Assembly (NCBI GenBank): GCA_023393165.1
Contig: JAEWMJ010000004.1
Location: forward strand, 1-64,000
Length of the DNA: 64,000 bases
Reading direction: 5' to 3'
DNA from: Bacillota bacterium
GTDB taxonomy: Bacteria; Bacillota; Clostridia; Christensenellales; Christensenellaceae
Part shown: piece by piece, positions 9,173-17,528 of the stretch
Position numbering within the stretch: position 1 is the stretch's first letter
How the letters are laid out: every line of letters begins with the position of its first letter
Notes under the pieces: generated by a model
Told to the model about the DNA's origin: nothing
Databases searched by the model: none
Seen by the model: only the letters and a program-made list of their open reading frames with translations
Program-made: the position numbers and the translations under genes

Positions 9173-10078
9173 ATGATACGGGGATTGGTGTTTAATATTC
9201 AAAGATTCTGCCTGCATGATGGACCAGGCATACGAACAAATGTTTTTTTTAAGGGGTGCCCGCTTAACTGCAGATGGTGCTCAAATCCGGAATCTAAAAA
9301 TAATCGTGCAGAGATTGTTTTTAACAGTCGAAAATGCATCCAATGTTTGAAGTGTATTGACGCATGCCCTAACGGCGGAATTATTAAAACGGAAGACGGA
9401 ATGAGAATTGACAGAGATCAATGTGTGATGTGCCTGAAATGTATAGATACTTGCGTTGCCCGCGCACTATATATTGAAGGAGAAAACTATACGGTGGATG
9501 AGTTGCTGGCGGAGGTTTTAAAGGATTCAGAATTTTATAAAAAATCCGGCGGAGGCGTGACGCTTTCGGGGGGCGAACCGCTCATGCAAAAGGATTTTGT
9601 TCTTGAATTTCTCAAAGCTTTAAAAAAACATGAAATACACGTTGTGGCGGAAACCACCGGATGTATTGACAGTGAAAGCTTTAAACAACTGATAGGTCTG
9701 ATTGATATTCTGTATTTTGACGTAAAGCATCCGGACAACGCGAAGCACAAAGATATGATCGGTGAGGGGAACGAGCAGATTTTGCATAATCTGGAGTTTG
9801 CGGTGAAAAGCGGCAGGGAGGTGGTTGCGAGGTTGCCGGTAATCCGGGAATACAACAACTCACAGGAAGCGGTTGACGGTTATATACGCCTTTTCAGGAA
9901 AACCGGTCTTAAAAAAATACATCTTTTGCCTTTTCATAATTACGGCGCGGGAAAATATGAAATGCTGGGCCTCAATTACGAGTATAGAAACACGCCCAAC
10001 ATGGAAAAAGAGGAGCTTGCACCCATGAGAGACGTATTGATGAAAGCAGGCTTTGAAGTGCAGATTGGAGGCGGATAA
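9173..10078 (+). CDS. Glycyl radical enzyme activase 1 (radical SAM)
   Basis: The 301-residue protein is a GRE-activating enzyme. It carries the radical SAM cluster C29-x3-C33-x2-C36 and two complete auxiliary 4Fe-4S motifs (C55/58/61/65 and C84/87/90/94). It also has the GGGVTLSGGEP segment that binds S-adenosylmethionine. It should abstract a hydrogen from G777 of the GRE encoded just upstream. Start ATG 9173 lies 28 bases after the GRE stop, preceded by TTGGAGAAT as ribosome binding site. Length and domain order are normal for the family. Confidence 0.92.
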   Translation: MIRGLVFNIQRFCLHDGPGIRTNVFFKGCPLNCRWCSNPESKNNRAEIVFNSRKCIQCLKCIDACPNGGIIKTEDGMRIDRDQCVMCLKCIDTCVARALYIEGENYTVDELLAEVLKDSEFYKKSGGGVTLSGGEPLMQKDFVLEFLKALKKHEIHVVAETTGCIDSESFKQLIGLIDILYFDVKHPDNAKHKDMIGEGNEQILHNLEFAVKSGREVVARLPVIREYNNSQEAVDGYIRLFRKTGLKKIHLLPFHNYGAGKYEMLGLNYEYRNTPNMEKEELAPMRDVLMKAGFEVQIGGG

Positions 10079-10081
10079 CAT

Positions 10082-10110
10082 TTGACAGACCGGTTGTTGG
10101 ATAGTAGTAT
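10082..10110 (+). promoter_or_regulatory. Possible promoter of the LacI-type regulator gene
   Basis: TTGACA (10082-10087), a 17-base spacer and TAGTAT (10105-10110), about 31 bases before the regulator start. The -10 box matches only four of six positions. The gene could also be read through from the GRE operon. Confidence 0.45.
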
Positions 10111-10141
10111 AAGGTATATCATTTAGCAGTATGGATGAATT

Positions 10142-11149
10142 ATGAAGAATAAAATTTCAATCAAGAAAATATCCGAAATGACGGGGTATTCGGTTGCTAC
10201 TGTTTCGCGCGTCATTAATAATATCGGCAGATATTCAAAAGAGACCGAACAAAAAATCCAGGCGGTTATAAAAGAATATAATTATGTCCCCAATATGATT
10301 GCCAAGGGATTGAGAACAAATCAGATCCCCACCATTGGCATCATAGTGCCCGATATTACAAATGAGTTTTTTTCCCGGATTACGTTGGCGGCGCAGACAG
10401 CCCTGTTTAATGCGTCCTATTCGGCATTCATATGCAATACCAATGAAAAACGCGTGCTGGAACAGCGGCATTTGGAGCTGATGCGGGCGCAGAACATAAG
10501 CGGCATTATCTTTGTATGCTCGGAGAGAATGTACGATAATGTTCTGGCTCCCGAAATTCCAAAGGTATATGTTGACCGCGTGCCTGTGATGCAGGGCAAC
10601 AGCACCGAATTTTATTTGATTGAATCGGATAATTATGAGGGCGGAAGGCTGGCAATCCGCGAACTGGTTGAATGCGGCTGCAAAAGAATTATTGGAATAT
10701 TTGAAAACAGGGATATTTCGCCTAAAATTGCACGTTTGCAGGGTGTAAAGGATGAGCTGGCCGCGCACAGCATGGATAATACGAATGTAATCCATTATGC
10801 CCAAAATATAACGCATGCGGATGCTTACAATATTGTCAATCAGCTCCTGGATGACGGCGAACGGTTCGACGGGATATTCTGCTATACGGATATCATTGCA
10901 ATGGGGACCATTAAGGCATTGACGAACAGAGGAATATCCGTGCCCCGTGCGGTTAAAGTCGTCGGGTTTGACGATATATCCATATCGAAATACAGTACGC
11001 CTTCCATTACAACGATACACCAGCCCATGGAGGAAATGGGGACGCTAGCGGCAAATCTTGTGCTGCAGCTGCTGACAAAAGAGCACGTTGAACAAAAGCA
11101 ATATAGAATGCCTGTTAAACTGATCAAAAGAAGCACAACAAAAATATAA
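10142..11149 (+). CDS. LacI family transcriptional regulator
   Basis: A 335-residue LacI-type repressor. It has an N-terminal helix-turn-helix (SVATVSRVINN, about 17-27) with a hinge helix, then a periplasmic-binding-protein-like effector domain ending in GFDDISISKYSTPSITTI. Two matching operator sequences (GGTAAACGATTACC type) lie between this gene and rpiB. It therefore most likely represses the rpiB-to-alsK operon and responds to a sugar or sugar phosphate. E. coli uses an RpiR-type regulator for the equivalent allose operon, so the regulator has been exchanged here. Confidence 0.9.
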   Translation: MKNKISIKKISEMTGYSVATVSRVINNIGRYSKETEQKIQAVIKEYNYVPNMIAKGLRTNQIPTIGIIVPDITNEFFSRITLAAQTALFNASYSAFICNTNEKRVLEQRHLELMRAQNISGIIFVCSERMYDNVLAPEIPKVYVDRVPVMQGNSTEFYLIESDNYEGGRLAIRELVECGCKRIIGIFENRDISPKIARLQGVKDELAAHSMDNTNVIHYAQNITHADAYNIVNQLLDDGERFDGIFCYTDIIAMGTIKALTNRGISVPRAVKVVGFDDISISKYSTPSITTIHQPMEEMGTLAANLVLQLLTKEHVEQKQYRMPVKLIKRSTTKI

Positions 11150-11166
11150 AATTTGAAAAAATTTAA

Positions 11167-11196
11167 TTGACAGAAAAATGTTAATTGTGATAACAT
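11167..11196 (+). promoter_or_regulatory. Promoter of the rpiB-allose operon
   Basis: TTGACA (11167-11172), an 18-base spacer and TAACAT (11191-11196) with an upstream TG (11188-11189), an extended -10. Transcription should start near 11203, directly before operator O1. Confidence 0.7.
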
Positions 11197-11210
11197 ATAT
11201 ATTAAGTGGT

Positions 11211-11226
11211 GGGTAAACGATTACTC
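11211..11226. promoter_or_regulatory. LacI-type operator O1
   Basis: GGGTAAACGATTACTC has a central CG and near-symmetric arms (GGTAA..TTAC), the usual form of LacI/GalR-family sites. It overlaps the expected start of transcription. Its centre lies 95 bp from that of O2. Confidence 0.75.
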
Positions 11227-11304
11227 AAACCAATTCAAAATTTATAGAATCATTGCACAATTTAATAATGAAATATCAGTCCAGCCGTGTTTTTTTTTAG
11301 GCTA

Positions 11305-11322
11305 TAGGTAAACGATTACCTA
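11305..11322. promoter_or_regulatory. LacI-type operator O2
   Basis: TAGGTAAACGATTACCTA is an 18-base palindrome broken only at one base pair beside the central CG. It lies 21 bases before the rpiB start codon and shares the core GGTAAACGATTAC with O1. Confidence 0.8.
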
Positions 11323-11343
11323 AATATAAAGGAGATCGGTCAT

Positions 11344-11793
11344 ATGATAGCTATTGGATGTGATCATACGTCAGTCAAATTAAAAAACGTAATCATTCAT
11401 CATTTGAAGACAAAAGGGATTGAAATAAAAGATTACGGTACATATTCAGAAGAGCGCACGGATTACCCGATATACGGCGAAAAGGTCGCACGCGCCGTAG
11501 CGGACGGGGTATGCGAGAAGGGGATCGTTATATGCGGATCAGGCGTTGGGATTGGGATAGCGGCAAATAAAATACAGGGTGTTCGCTGTGTTATCTGCAG
11601 CGAAGCGTATTCCGCAGTAATGAGCAGAAAACATAACGATACCAATGTTCTTGCTTTTGGCTCACGCGTGGTTGGAGAAGAAGTCGCGGAAATGATCGTT
11701 GACGCGTGGCTGGAAACGGAATACCAGGCGGGAAGGCATCAGAAACGTGTGGAAATGATAGGGGAATTGGACCGTTTAAAATCAGAAATTTAG
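11344..11793 (+). CDS. rpiB: Ribose-5-phosphate isomerase B / allose-6-phosphate isomerase
   Basis: The 149-residue protein is a typical RpiB/LacAB isomerase. It starts IAIGCDHTSVKLK and contains the catalytic-Cys loop ICGSGVGIGIAANK, the SRKHNDTNVLAFG segment and the end GRHQKRV. It interconverts ribose 5-phosphate and ribulose 5-phosphate. In allose pathways the same enzyme turns allose 6-phosphate into allulose 6-phosphate, which suits its place as the first gene of an allose-type operon. AAGGAG lies 10 bases before the ATG. Confidence 0.92.
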   Translation: MIAIGCDHTSVKLKNVIIHHLKTKGIEIKDYGTYSEERTDYPIYGEKVARAVADGVCEKGIVICGSGVGIGIAANKIQGVRCVICSEAYSAVMSRKHNDTNVLAFGSRVVGEEVAEMIVDAWLETEYQAGRHQKRVEMIGELDRLKSEI

Positions 11794-11834
11794 ATTTCCG
11801 TATAAGGAAATATAATCATTCAAGGAGGTAAAGT

Positions 11835-12893
11835 ATGAAAGGATTAAAAGCAGCGGCAGTATTCGCACTCGTATTGATTTTGGCAGTATCAATGTTGGTA
11901 GGCTGCTCCGGTACAAAAGAACCGGTGGAGTCGTCGGCCCCGGCAGCATCGTCTGCACCGGCAGCAGATGAGTCAGCGATAGCCGAATCGCCGGCAGGCG
12001 AAGAAGCGGCTCCGGCAGAAGATGGTGTAAGTCTGTATTTCCTGCTTAAAACACTGTCCAACCCGCATTGGGTCGCAATGAAAGAAGGCATAGAGAAAGC
12101 GGCGGCAGAAGCGGGGGTAACAGTGTATGTGGATGCCATGAACTCTGAAGATGAACTGACCGGCCAGGTAGATAAATTGATGACCGCGGTCAACGGCGAT
12201 TACGATGGCATCGGTATCGCGCCTATTTCTCCGACAAACGCGATTGAAGGCGTTGTTGCGGCGAATAAAAAAGGAATTCCCGTAGTAAATCTGGATGAAA
12301 AAATTGAAGCGGACGAGCTGAAAAATGCCGGCGGATATCTGGTTGGTTTTGCAACAACAGACAACAAGGCGGTTGGAGCAAAGGGCGCCGGGTACATCAT
12401 CGAAAAGCTGGGTGAAGCGGGCGGACAGGTAGCGATTATCGAAGGCAAAGCAGGCGCTGCCAGCGGAGAAGCCAGAAGAGACGGAGCGAAAGAAGCGTTT
12501 GCGGCAAATTCGGCAATTGAATTGGTTGCAAGCCAGCCGGCGGATTGGGACAGAAATAAGGCCCTTGATGTCGCAACAAACATCATCAGCCAATACCCGG
12601 AAATCAAGGCTTTTTACTGCGCGAACGACACAATGGCGCTTGGCGTGCAGGAAGCTGTTGAAAATGCAAACCTGAAAGACAAATGCATTGTCGTTGGAAC
12701 AGACGGTATTCCGGATGCGATCACCTCGGTTGACGAAGGAAAACTGGCGGCGACAGTCGCACAGGATCCGGCAGAAATCGGACGCGTATGCTTCGATATG
12801 CTTTTAAAAGCTGTAAAAGATGGGAACCCGGGTTCGCTCGATGCTGAACCCGCATTCCAGTATGTTGATTCCGTATTGATCACCAAGGAATAA
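11835..12893 (+). CDS. Sugar ABC transporter substrate-binding lipoprotein (AlsB/RbsB-like)
   Basis: A 352-residue secreted lipoprotein. It has a hydrophobic signal peptide ending in the lipobox LVGC (C24), then a Ser/Pro/Ala/Glu-rich linker to about residue 56 and a type I periplasmic-binding domain of the ribose/allose group (KTLSNPHWVAMKEG, CANDTMALGVQEAV). It should capture the sugar outside the membrane for the ATPase and permease encoded next. A strong stem-loop after the stop probably raises its level relative to the membrane parts. Substrate D-allose or D-allulose is inferred from the operon order rpiB-B-A-C-E-K. Confidence 0.88.
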   Translation: MKGLKAAAVFALVLILAVSMLVGCSGTKEPVESSAPAASSAPAADESAIAESPAGEEAAPAEDGVSLYFLLKTLSNPHWVAMKEGIEKAAAEAGVTVYVDAMNSEDELTGQVDKLMTAVNGDYDGIGIAPISPTNAIEGVVAANKKGIPVVNLDEKIEADELKNAGGYLVGFATTDNKAVGAKGAGYIIEKLGEAGGQVAIIEGKAGAASGEARRDGAKEAFAANSAIELVASQPADWDRNKALDVATNIISQYPEIKAFYCANDTMALGVQEAVENANLKDKCIVVGTDGIPDAITSVDEGKLAATVAQDPAEIGRVCFDMLLKAVKDGNPGSLDAEPAFQYVDSVLITKE

Positions 12894-12901
12894 AGCTGAA
12901 A

Positions 12902-12938
12902 ATCACCCCGCGGGCAACCTGATTGCCTGCGGGGTGAT
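12902..12938 (+). promoter_or_regulatory. Intercistronic stem-loop between binding protein and ATPase
   Basis: ATCACCCCGC (12902-12911) pairs perfectly with GCGGGGTGAT (12929-12938), and GGCA/TGCC can pair inside. No T-run follows, so it is not a normal terminator. It is more likely an mRNA-stabilising or partly attenuating element. Confidence 0.75.
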
Positions 12939-12992
12939 GAATAAATAACAAACGGCCAGGACGCCCTTTGAGGTATTGATGAGGAGAGTTTG

Positions 12993-14507
12993 ATGGAAAA
13001 ACTAGTGGAAATGAAGAATATCACTAAAGAATTTCCGGGCGTTGTTGCACTGAGCGATATTAATCTTGACCTCTTTGCAGGTGAAGTTCATGTATTAATG
13101 GGCGAAAACGGAGCAGGCAAGTCAACGCTAATGAAAATTCTGAGTGGTGTATATACGCCTACGAGAGGCGAGATCATTGTGCATGGTAAATCCTACAGCA
13201 GCCTGACGCCGACTCTGTCCAAGGAGAATGGGATCGGCATTATTTATCAGGAGCTCAGCGTCATCAATGAGTTGTCTATTGCTGAAAATCTGTTTGTCGG
13301 GAGGCTTCCTACACGTAAAATTCTTGGCGTACCGGTTGTAGAATATAAGTATATCAATCAAAAGGCAAAAGAAATGCTTGCTTTGGTTGGGCTGAAACAG
13401 GATCCCTCAAGAATTGTAGAAGAACTGCCTATTTCTGAAAAACAGCTTGTTGAAATTGCAAAAGCGCTCGTTTGTGATACGCGTATTTTAATCATGGATG
13501 AACCGACTTCGTCGCTCACAATGGAAGAAACAGATAATCTCTTTAAGATCATAAAAAACTTGCAGAAAAGCGGCGTAGGAATTATATACATATCGCACAA
13601 AATGGATGAAGTCAAAAAAGTAGGGGACAGAATTACCGTGCTGAAAGACGGCAAACATGTAGCGACCAAAAAACTTACGGAAATAAAAAGCAAAGAAGAA
13701 ATAGCAACCATGATGGTGGGACGGGAACTCAAAGATAAATTTTTAAGAACCCAAAAAAGTCATGAATGCTCAGATGAAATCATTTTCAGCGCAAAAAACA
13801 TCACGCGTTATGATAAAAAAGTAAGAGACGTGAGTTTTGACCTTTATAAAAATGAAATACTGGGATTTGCGGGACTGGTAGGTTCCGGACGTACGGAACT
13901 GATGAACGTGATTTTTGGCGTTGAAAAAATGGAGAGGGGCAAGGTCTATTTAAAGGGAAAGGAACTGAAGGTCAAGAATACGTACGATGCAGTTAGAAAA
14001 GAGCTTGCATATCTTACTGAAAACAGACGGGAAACAGGTTTCTTTCACAACTTTGAGATATGGAAGAATATTGCCATGATCGATCTGTTAAAAAACTCCA
14101 GGATGCAGGGCGTATACGGACTTACCAACACAAAAAAAGAACGAAGCATGGCCAATGCGGAAGCGGAACAACTTTCGGTGAAATGCACTTCAATCAATCA
14201 GAATATTACGGAATTATCCGGTGGAAATCAGCAGAAAGTGATCGTTGCCAAATGGCTTGCTGCCAAAGCAGAAATCTTAATTTTTGATGAACCTACAAAA
14301 GGCATAGATATTGGGGCAAAAAGCGAGATCTATAAAATAATGCGTACGCTGGCAGAACAGGGCAAAGGGGTTTTAATGATTTCTTCTGAATTGCCCGAGC
14401 TTTTATCTGTATGCGACCGGATTGTTGTCTTTAATGAGGGTGAAATCAGGGCTATTTTCAACAGCGACGAAGCAACGGAAGAAAAAATTATTATTTCCGC
14501 TACATAA
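12993..14507 (+). CDS. Sugar ABC transporter ATP-binding protein, double ABC domain (AlsA/RbsA-like)
   Basis: The 504-residue protein has two fused ABC domains, as in RbsA/MglA/AlsA. The N-terminal half has Walker A GENGAGKST and Walker B ILIMDEPTSS. The C-terminal half has GLVGSGRTE in place of a strict Walker A and a complete signature ELSGGNQQK with ILIFDEPTKGID. It drives sugar import with the permease encoded next. I chose ATG 12993, with GAGGAG six bases before it; a TTG lies one codon upstream. Both halves look intact. Confidence 0.9.
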   Translation: MEKLVEMKNITKEFPGVVALSDINLDLFAGEVHVLMGENGAGKSTLMKILSGVYTPTRGEIIVHGKSYSSLTPTLSKENGIGIIYQELSVINELSIAENLFVGRLPTRKILGVPVVEYKYINQKAKEMLALVGLKQDPSRIVEELPISEKQLVEIAKALVCDTRILIMDEPTSSLTMEETDNLFKIIKNLQKSGVGIIYISHKMDEVKKVGDRITVLKDGKHVATKKLTEIKSKEEIATMMVGRELKDKFLRTQKSHECSDEIIFSAKNITRYDKKVRDVSFDLYKNEILGFAGLVGSGRTELMNVIFGVEKMERGKVYLKGKELKVKNTYDAVRKELAYLTENRRETGFFHNFEIWKNIAMIDLLKNSRMQGVYGLTNTKKERSMANAEAEQLSVKCTSINQNITELSGGNQQKVIVAKWLAAKAEILIFDEPTKGIDIGAKSEIYKIMRTLAEQGKGVLMISSELPELLSVCDRIVVFNEGEIRAIFNSDEATEEKIIISAT

Positions 14508-14518
14508 GGAGGAATAGG

Positions 14519-15505
14519 ATGAAAAACGAGAGAGTAGATTTGCTTACGCAAAAAAAAGGTTTTAGTTTTTATTGGGGTAAATTCGGAACGCTTGTAATAT
14601 TCTTTGTAATTATGACGGTTATAGCAATGATAGCGCCCAAAGAAAGCAATTTCTTATCCGGTGCAAATGTTATCAATATCGTATATCAGAGCTCGGATAA
14701 AATAGTGATAGGATTGGGCGAGTTTTTTGCGATTCTGATTGCCGGTATTGACTTATCGATCGGTTCCATCATGGCTTTAACCGGTGTCTGGATGGGAATG
14801 CTTATAGCGGCAGGAGTACCCGTCTGGCTGTCCATACTGATAGGCGGATTGCTTGGAGGAGCGCTTCTTGGCGTCATTAACGGCGGACTGGTCAACTTAA
14901 CGCGTGTTCATCCGTTTATTATAACACTCGGAACACAGTGGATATTCAGAGGGATCATCATGATTATATCAGGCGCAAAGGCAATCAGCGGATTTCCGAC
15001 GGAGTTTAAAAGTGTTGTAAATTTCCGAATTGCGGACCAGATCCCCATGGCTATCATCATAGCAGTGGCAGTAGCGGCGGCCCTATGGTTTATTGCTACA
15101 AAAACAAAAATGGGAAGAAATATTTATGCGTTTGGCGGAAACAGGGAAGCTGCGTGGTATTCCGGAATTAATATTAAACTTCATACGATCATTGTTTTTG
15201 TGATATCCGGTATTTGTGCAGGAATTGGCGGGCTTATTATTACGGCCAAAACCGGGGCTGCGGAGCCTCTTGCCGGAAGCGGATATGAAACCTTCGCCAT
15301 TGCGGCTGCGGTAATCGGCGGCACAAGCTTTTTTGGCGGGAAAGGCAATGTATGGAGCGTGGTAGTGGGTGGCCTGATCATTGGTCTCATTAACAACGGT
15401 CTGAATATGATGAGGATAGATTCTTTCTATCAGCAGGTTGTTATGGGTATCCTGATCATCTGTGCGGTAACTCTTGATACACTGATTATGAGAAAGAGAA
15501 AATAG
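14519..15505 (+). CDS. Sugar ABC transporter permease (AlsC/RbsC-like)
   Basis: A 328-residue inner-membrane protein with about eight to ten hydrophobic segments. It has the family motifs GIDLSIGSIMALTG and FAIAAAVIGGTSFFGGKGN of the ribose/xylose/allose permease family. It follows the ATPase by 11 bases with AGGAGG before the ATG. It forms the transmembrane channel of the importer. Nothing is missing compared with the family. Confidence 0.9.
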   Translation: MKNERVDLLTQKKGFSFYWGKFGTLVIFFVIMTVIAMIAPKESNFLSGANVINIVYQSSDKIVIGLGEFFAILIAGIDLSIGSIMALTGVWMGMLIAAGVPVWLSILIGGLLGGALLGVINGGLVNLTRVHPFIITLGTQWIFRGIIMIISGAKAISGFPTEFKSVVNFRIADQIPMAIIIAVAVAAALWFIATKTKMGRNIYAFGGNREAAWYSGINIKLHTIIVFVISGICAGIGGLIITAKTGAAEPLAGSGYETFAIAAAVIGGTSFFGGKGNVWSVVVGGLIIGLINNGLNMMRIDSFYQQVVMGILIICAVTLDTLIMRKRK

Positions 15506-15638
15506 CCGAAGGAAAATTCAGGTTTCTCTGGATTTTTTCTTTGGTTTGTGTCACGAAAAAGTAAATATGTATTCAAAGACGGAGTAATTATCCCAGGAGT
15601 ATTTCGTGGCACTTCGTGTAATTGTTTCAGATGGCTAA

Positions 15639-15683
15639 GGCACCTTGTTATCGGCTTTGCGGCTCAACAAGGCTTTGGGTGCC
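15639..15683 (+). promoter_or_regulatory. Possible stem-loop before the epimerase gene
   Basis: GGCA (15639-15642) and CCTTGTT (15643-15649) can pair with AACAAGG (15666-15672) and TGCC (15680-15683), with a bulge of seven bases. It lies in the 216-base gap between permease and epimerase genes. The role is unknown; an mRNA processing or attenuation site is possible. Confidence 0.35.
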
Positions 15684-15721
15684 GTATCAAGAATTGGGCC
15701 GGAAAGGCTTTGGTGCATAAA

Positions 15722-16399
15722 ATGAAAGTTAAAATATCGCCTTCGCTAATGTGCATGGATATGCTGCATGTGGCGAAACAAATAGAATTTCTGAACGGCA
15801 GGGCGGATTATCTGCATGTAGATATTATCGATTGGCATTATGTCCGAAATATGTGTTTGGCGCCTTGTTTTATGAAACAGCTGAAAGCTATTACGGATGT
15901 GCCGATGGACGCGCATTTAATGGTGGATAATGTTGATGTTGATTTGGTGGAATTATGTATTGATTCGGGCGCGGGAGTGATTACCCTTCCTCCGGAAGTA
16001 ATCCAAAAACGGGTTTTCCGACTGATAGATCAAATAAAAAATGCAGGAAAGCTTGCGGGAGCCTATATCAACCCTGCCATGCCGATGGATCTTATTTATC
16101 CGTATATTGATCTTCTGGATAAGATTACCTTTATGACTGTGGATCCCGGATTTGCAGGACAGAGGTTTATCGAAATATCGCTGGAAAAAATTAAGCAGGC
16201 AAAACTCTTAAAGCAGGAAAAGGGATACCGGTATGAAATAGAAGTGGACGGCAGCTGCAACGCCGGCACATATAAAAAGATGTATGATGCGGGGGCGGAA
16301 GTATTTATCGTCGGGTCCAGCGGCTTGTTTGGGCTGGATAATGATTTAAATGTGGCATGGAGCCAAATGGAAGAAGAGATCGATAGGCAAATTGGGTAG
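15722..16399 (+). CDS. alsE: D-allulose-6-phosphate 3-epimerase (AlsE-like)
   Basis: The 225-residue protein is a ribulose-phosphate-3-epimerase-fold enzyme of the AlsE group. It has the start KISPSLMCMDML, the metal-site motifs HVDIIDWHY and DAHLMVDNVD, the MTVDPGFAGQRF loop and a final GSSGLFG phosphate site. It should turn allulose 6-phosphate into fructose 6-phosphate. The frame is open further upstream to 15548, but homology and the paralogue at 18622-19299 support Met at 15722; a GTG at 15713 with GGAAAGG before it is an alternative. The next gene starts 8 bases later. Confidence 0.85.
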   Translation: MKVKISPSLMCMDMLHVAKQIEFLNGRADYLHVDIIDWHYVRNMCLAPCFMKQLKAITDVPMDAHLMVDNVDVDLVELCIDSGAGVITLPPEVIQKRVFRLIDQIKNAGKLAGAYINPAMPMDLIYPYIDLLDKITFMTVDPGFAGQRFIEISLEKIKQAKLLKQEKGYRYEIEVDGSCNAGTYKKMYDAGAEVFIVGSSGLFGLDNDLNVAWSQMEEEIDRQIG

Positions 16400-16406
16400 G
16401 AATGGA

Positions 16407-17387
16407 ATGAATAAAGAGTATATCGTAGGAATAGACATCGGCGGGACAAATTTCAGAATCGGTGCGGTTAACCTTTCGGGTGAAATATTTGATATCAAAG
16501 TCATGCGGTCGAATTTTCTGTCCAGTGGAGGAGACGCGGTTATCACACTTGCAAAAAATGTCGAGGAATACATTTCCTGCTTTGAGGGTACCGTGTTAGG
16601 CGTTTCGGTGGGCATACCCGGTTCAATCAGCAAAGATAAAAAATGGTCCTATTCAGTGCCGAATATTACCGATAAAGACGGGAAGCATGTTTTTGACAAT
16701 AGAAATATCGTTAATGAAATGCAAAACTTACTGAATATTCCTGTGTTTATCAATAAGGATGTCAATAATCTGCTGGAATATGATATGATTATTCACGATT
16801 TACGCGGTGAAAAGGTAATCGTAGGCTGTTATATCGGAACAGGGTTTGGCGGGAGCATATGCATGAACGGCAAATTTTTGCATGGGAAAAACGGTGTGGC
16901 AAATGAAATCGGGCATATTCCTTTCTTTAAAAGCCAGCTCGTATGCTCCTGCGGCAAAAGAGCATGCGCAGAGTGCTATGCCTCCGGAAAGGCCCTTAGT
17001 ATATTGCGGGAAGAGCATTACCCTGAAACTCATATTGGTGATTTATTTACAGAGCATGGTAGAGATGTCAGGATTATAGATTTTGTTGAGGCTTGCGCGC
17101 TTCCAATCGCAACAGAGATCAATATATTTGATCCGGATTGTGTTATCATCGGGGGCGGGGTTATCAATATGAATCATTTCCCGCGTGAGCGGCTTATAGA
17201 ATTTATATTGGAAAATACCAGAAAGCCATATCCTGCAGAAAATATAAAGATATTGTTTTCAAAGCAGTGTGATAATATGGGCGTGGTGGGCGCTGCAGTT
17301 TACGCGATGGATGAAATGAATATTGAGTTTACGAACAGAATGGCGGAGAATATCAAGGAATACACAAAAATAAAAGAAACTCAATAA
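16407..17387 (+). CDS. alsK: ROK family kinase, probable D-allose kinase
   Basis: A 326-residue ROK kinase. It has the phosphate motif DIGGTN near the N-terminus, the catalytic Asp in NKDVNN, an IGTGFGGSI loop and the zinc site GHIPFF...CSCGKRACAECYASG. It is the last gene of the rpiB-B-A-C-E-K series, which is the position of allose kinase in E. coli. Predicted reaction: D-allose plus ATP to allose 6-phosphate. The start at ATG 16407 follows GGAATGGA, and translation is likely coupled to the epimerase gene 8 bases upstream. The assignment to allose rests on gene order. Confidence 0.8.
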   Translation: MNKEYIVGIDIGGTNFRIGAVNLSGEIFDIKVMRSNFLSSGGDAVITLAKNVEEYISCFEGTVLGVSVGIPGSISKDKKWSYSVPNITDKDGKHVFDNRNIVNEMQNLLNIPVFINKDVNNLLEYDMIIHDLRGEKVIVGCYIGTGFGGSICMNGKFLHGKNGVANEIGHIPFFKSQLVCSCGKRACAECYASGKALSILREEHYPETHIGDLFTEHGRDVRIIDFVEACALPIATEINIFDPDCVIIGGGVINMNHFPRERLIEFILENTRKPYPAENIKILFSKQCDNMGVVGAAVYAMDEMNIEFTNRMAENIKEYTKIKETQ

Positions 17388-17528
17388 GCATTCAGCTAGG
17401 TTCTAAAAACTGCTCAAAGTAAAAAGAAAGTTAAAGATTTAATGGATAATTTATTTTCGGATTAATTTTTTTATTGCATCAAGGTTAAAAACTGCCTTAA
17501 TAAAAATCTATAAAACGGGGGACGAATT

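Noticed and set aside
10235..11020. Minus-strand frame of 261 codons within the LacI gene
   Set aside because: The plus-strand LacI protein has complete domains. The antisense frame has no family match or start signal.
12902..12938. Hairpin after the locus 1 binding-protein gene as a transcription terminator
   Set aside because: No T-run follows and the operon clearly continues, so I list it as an intercistronic element.
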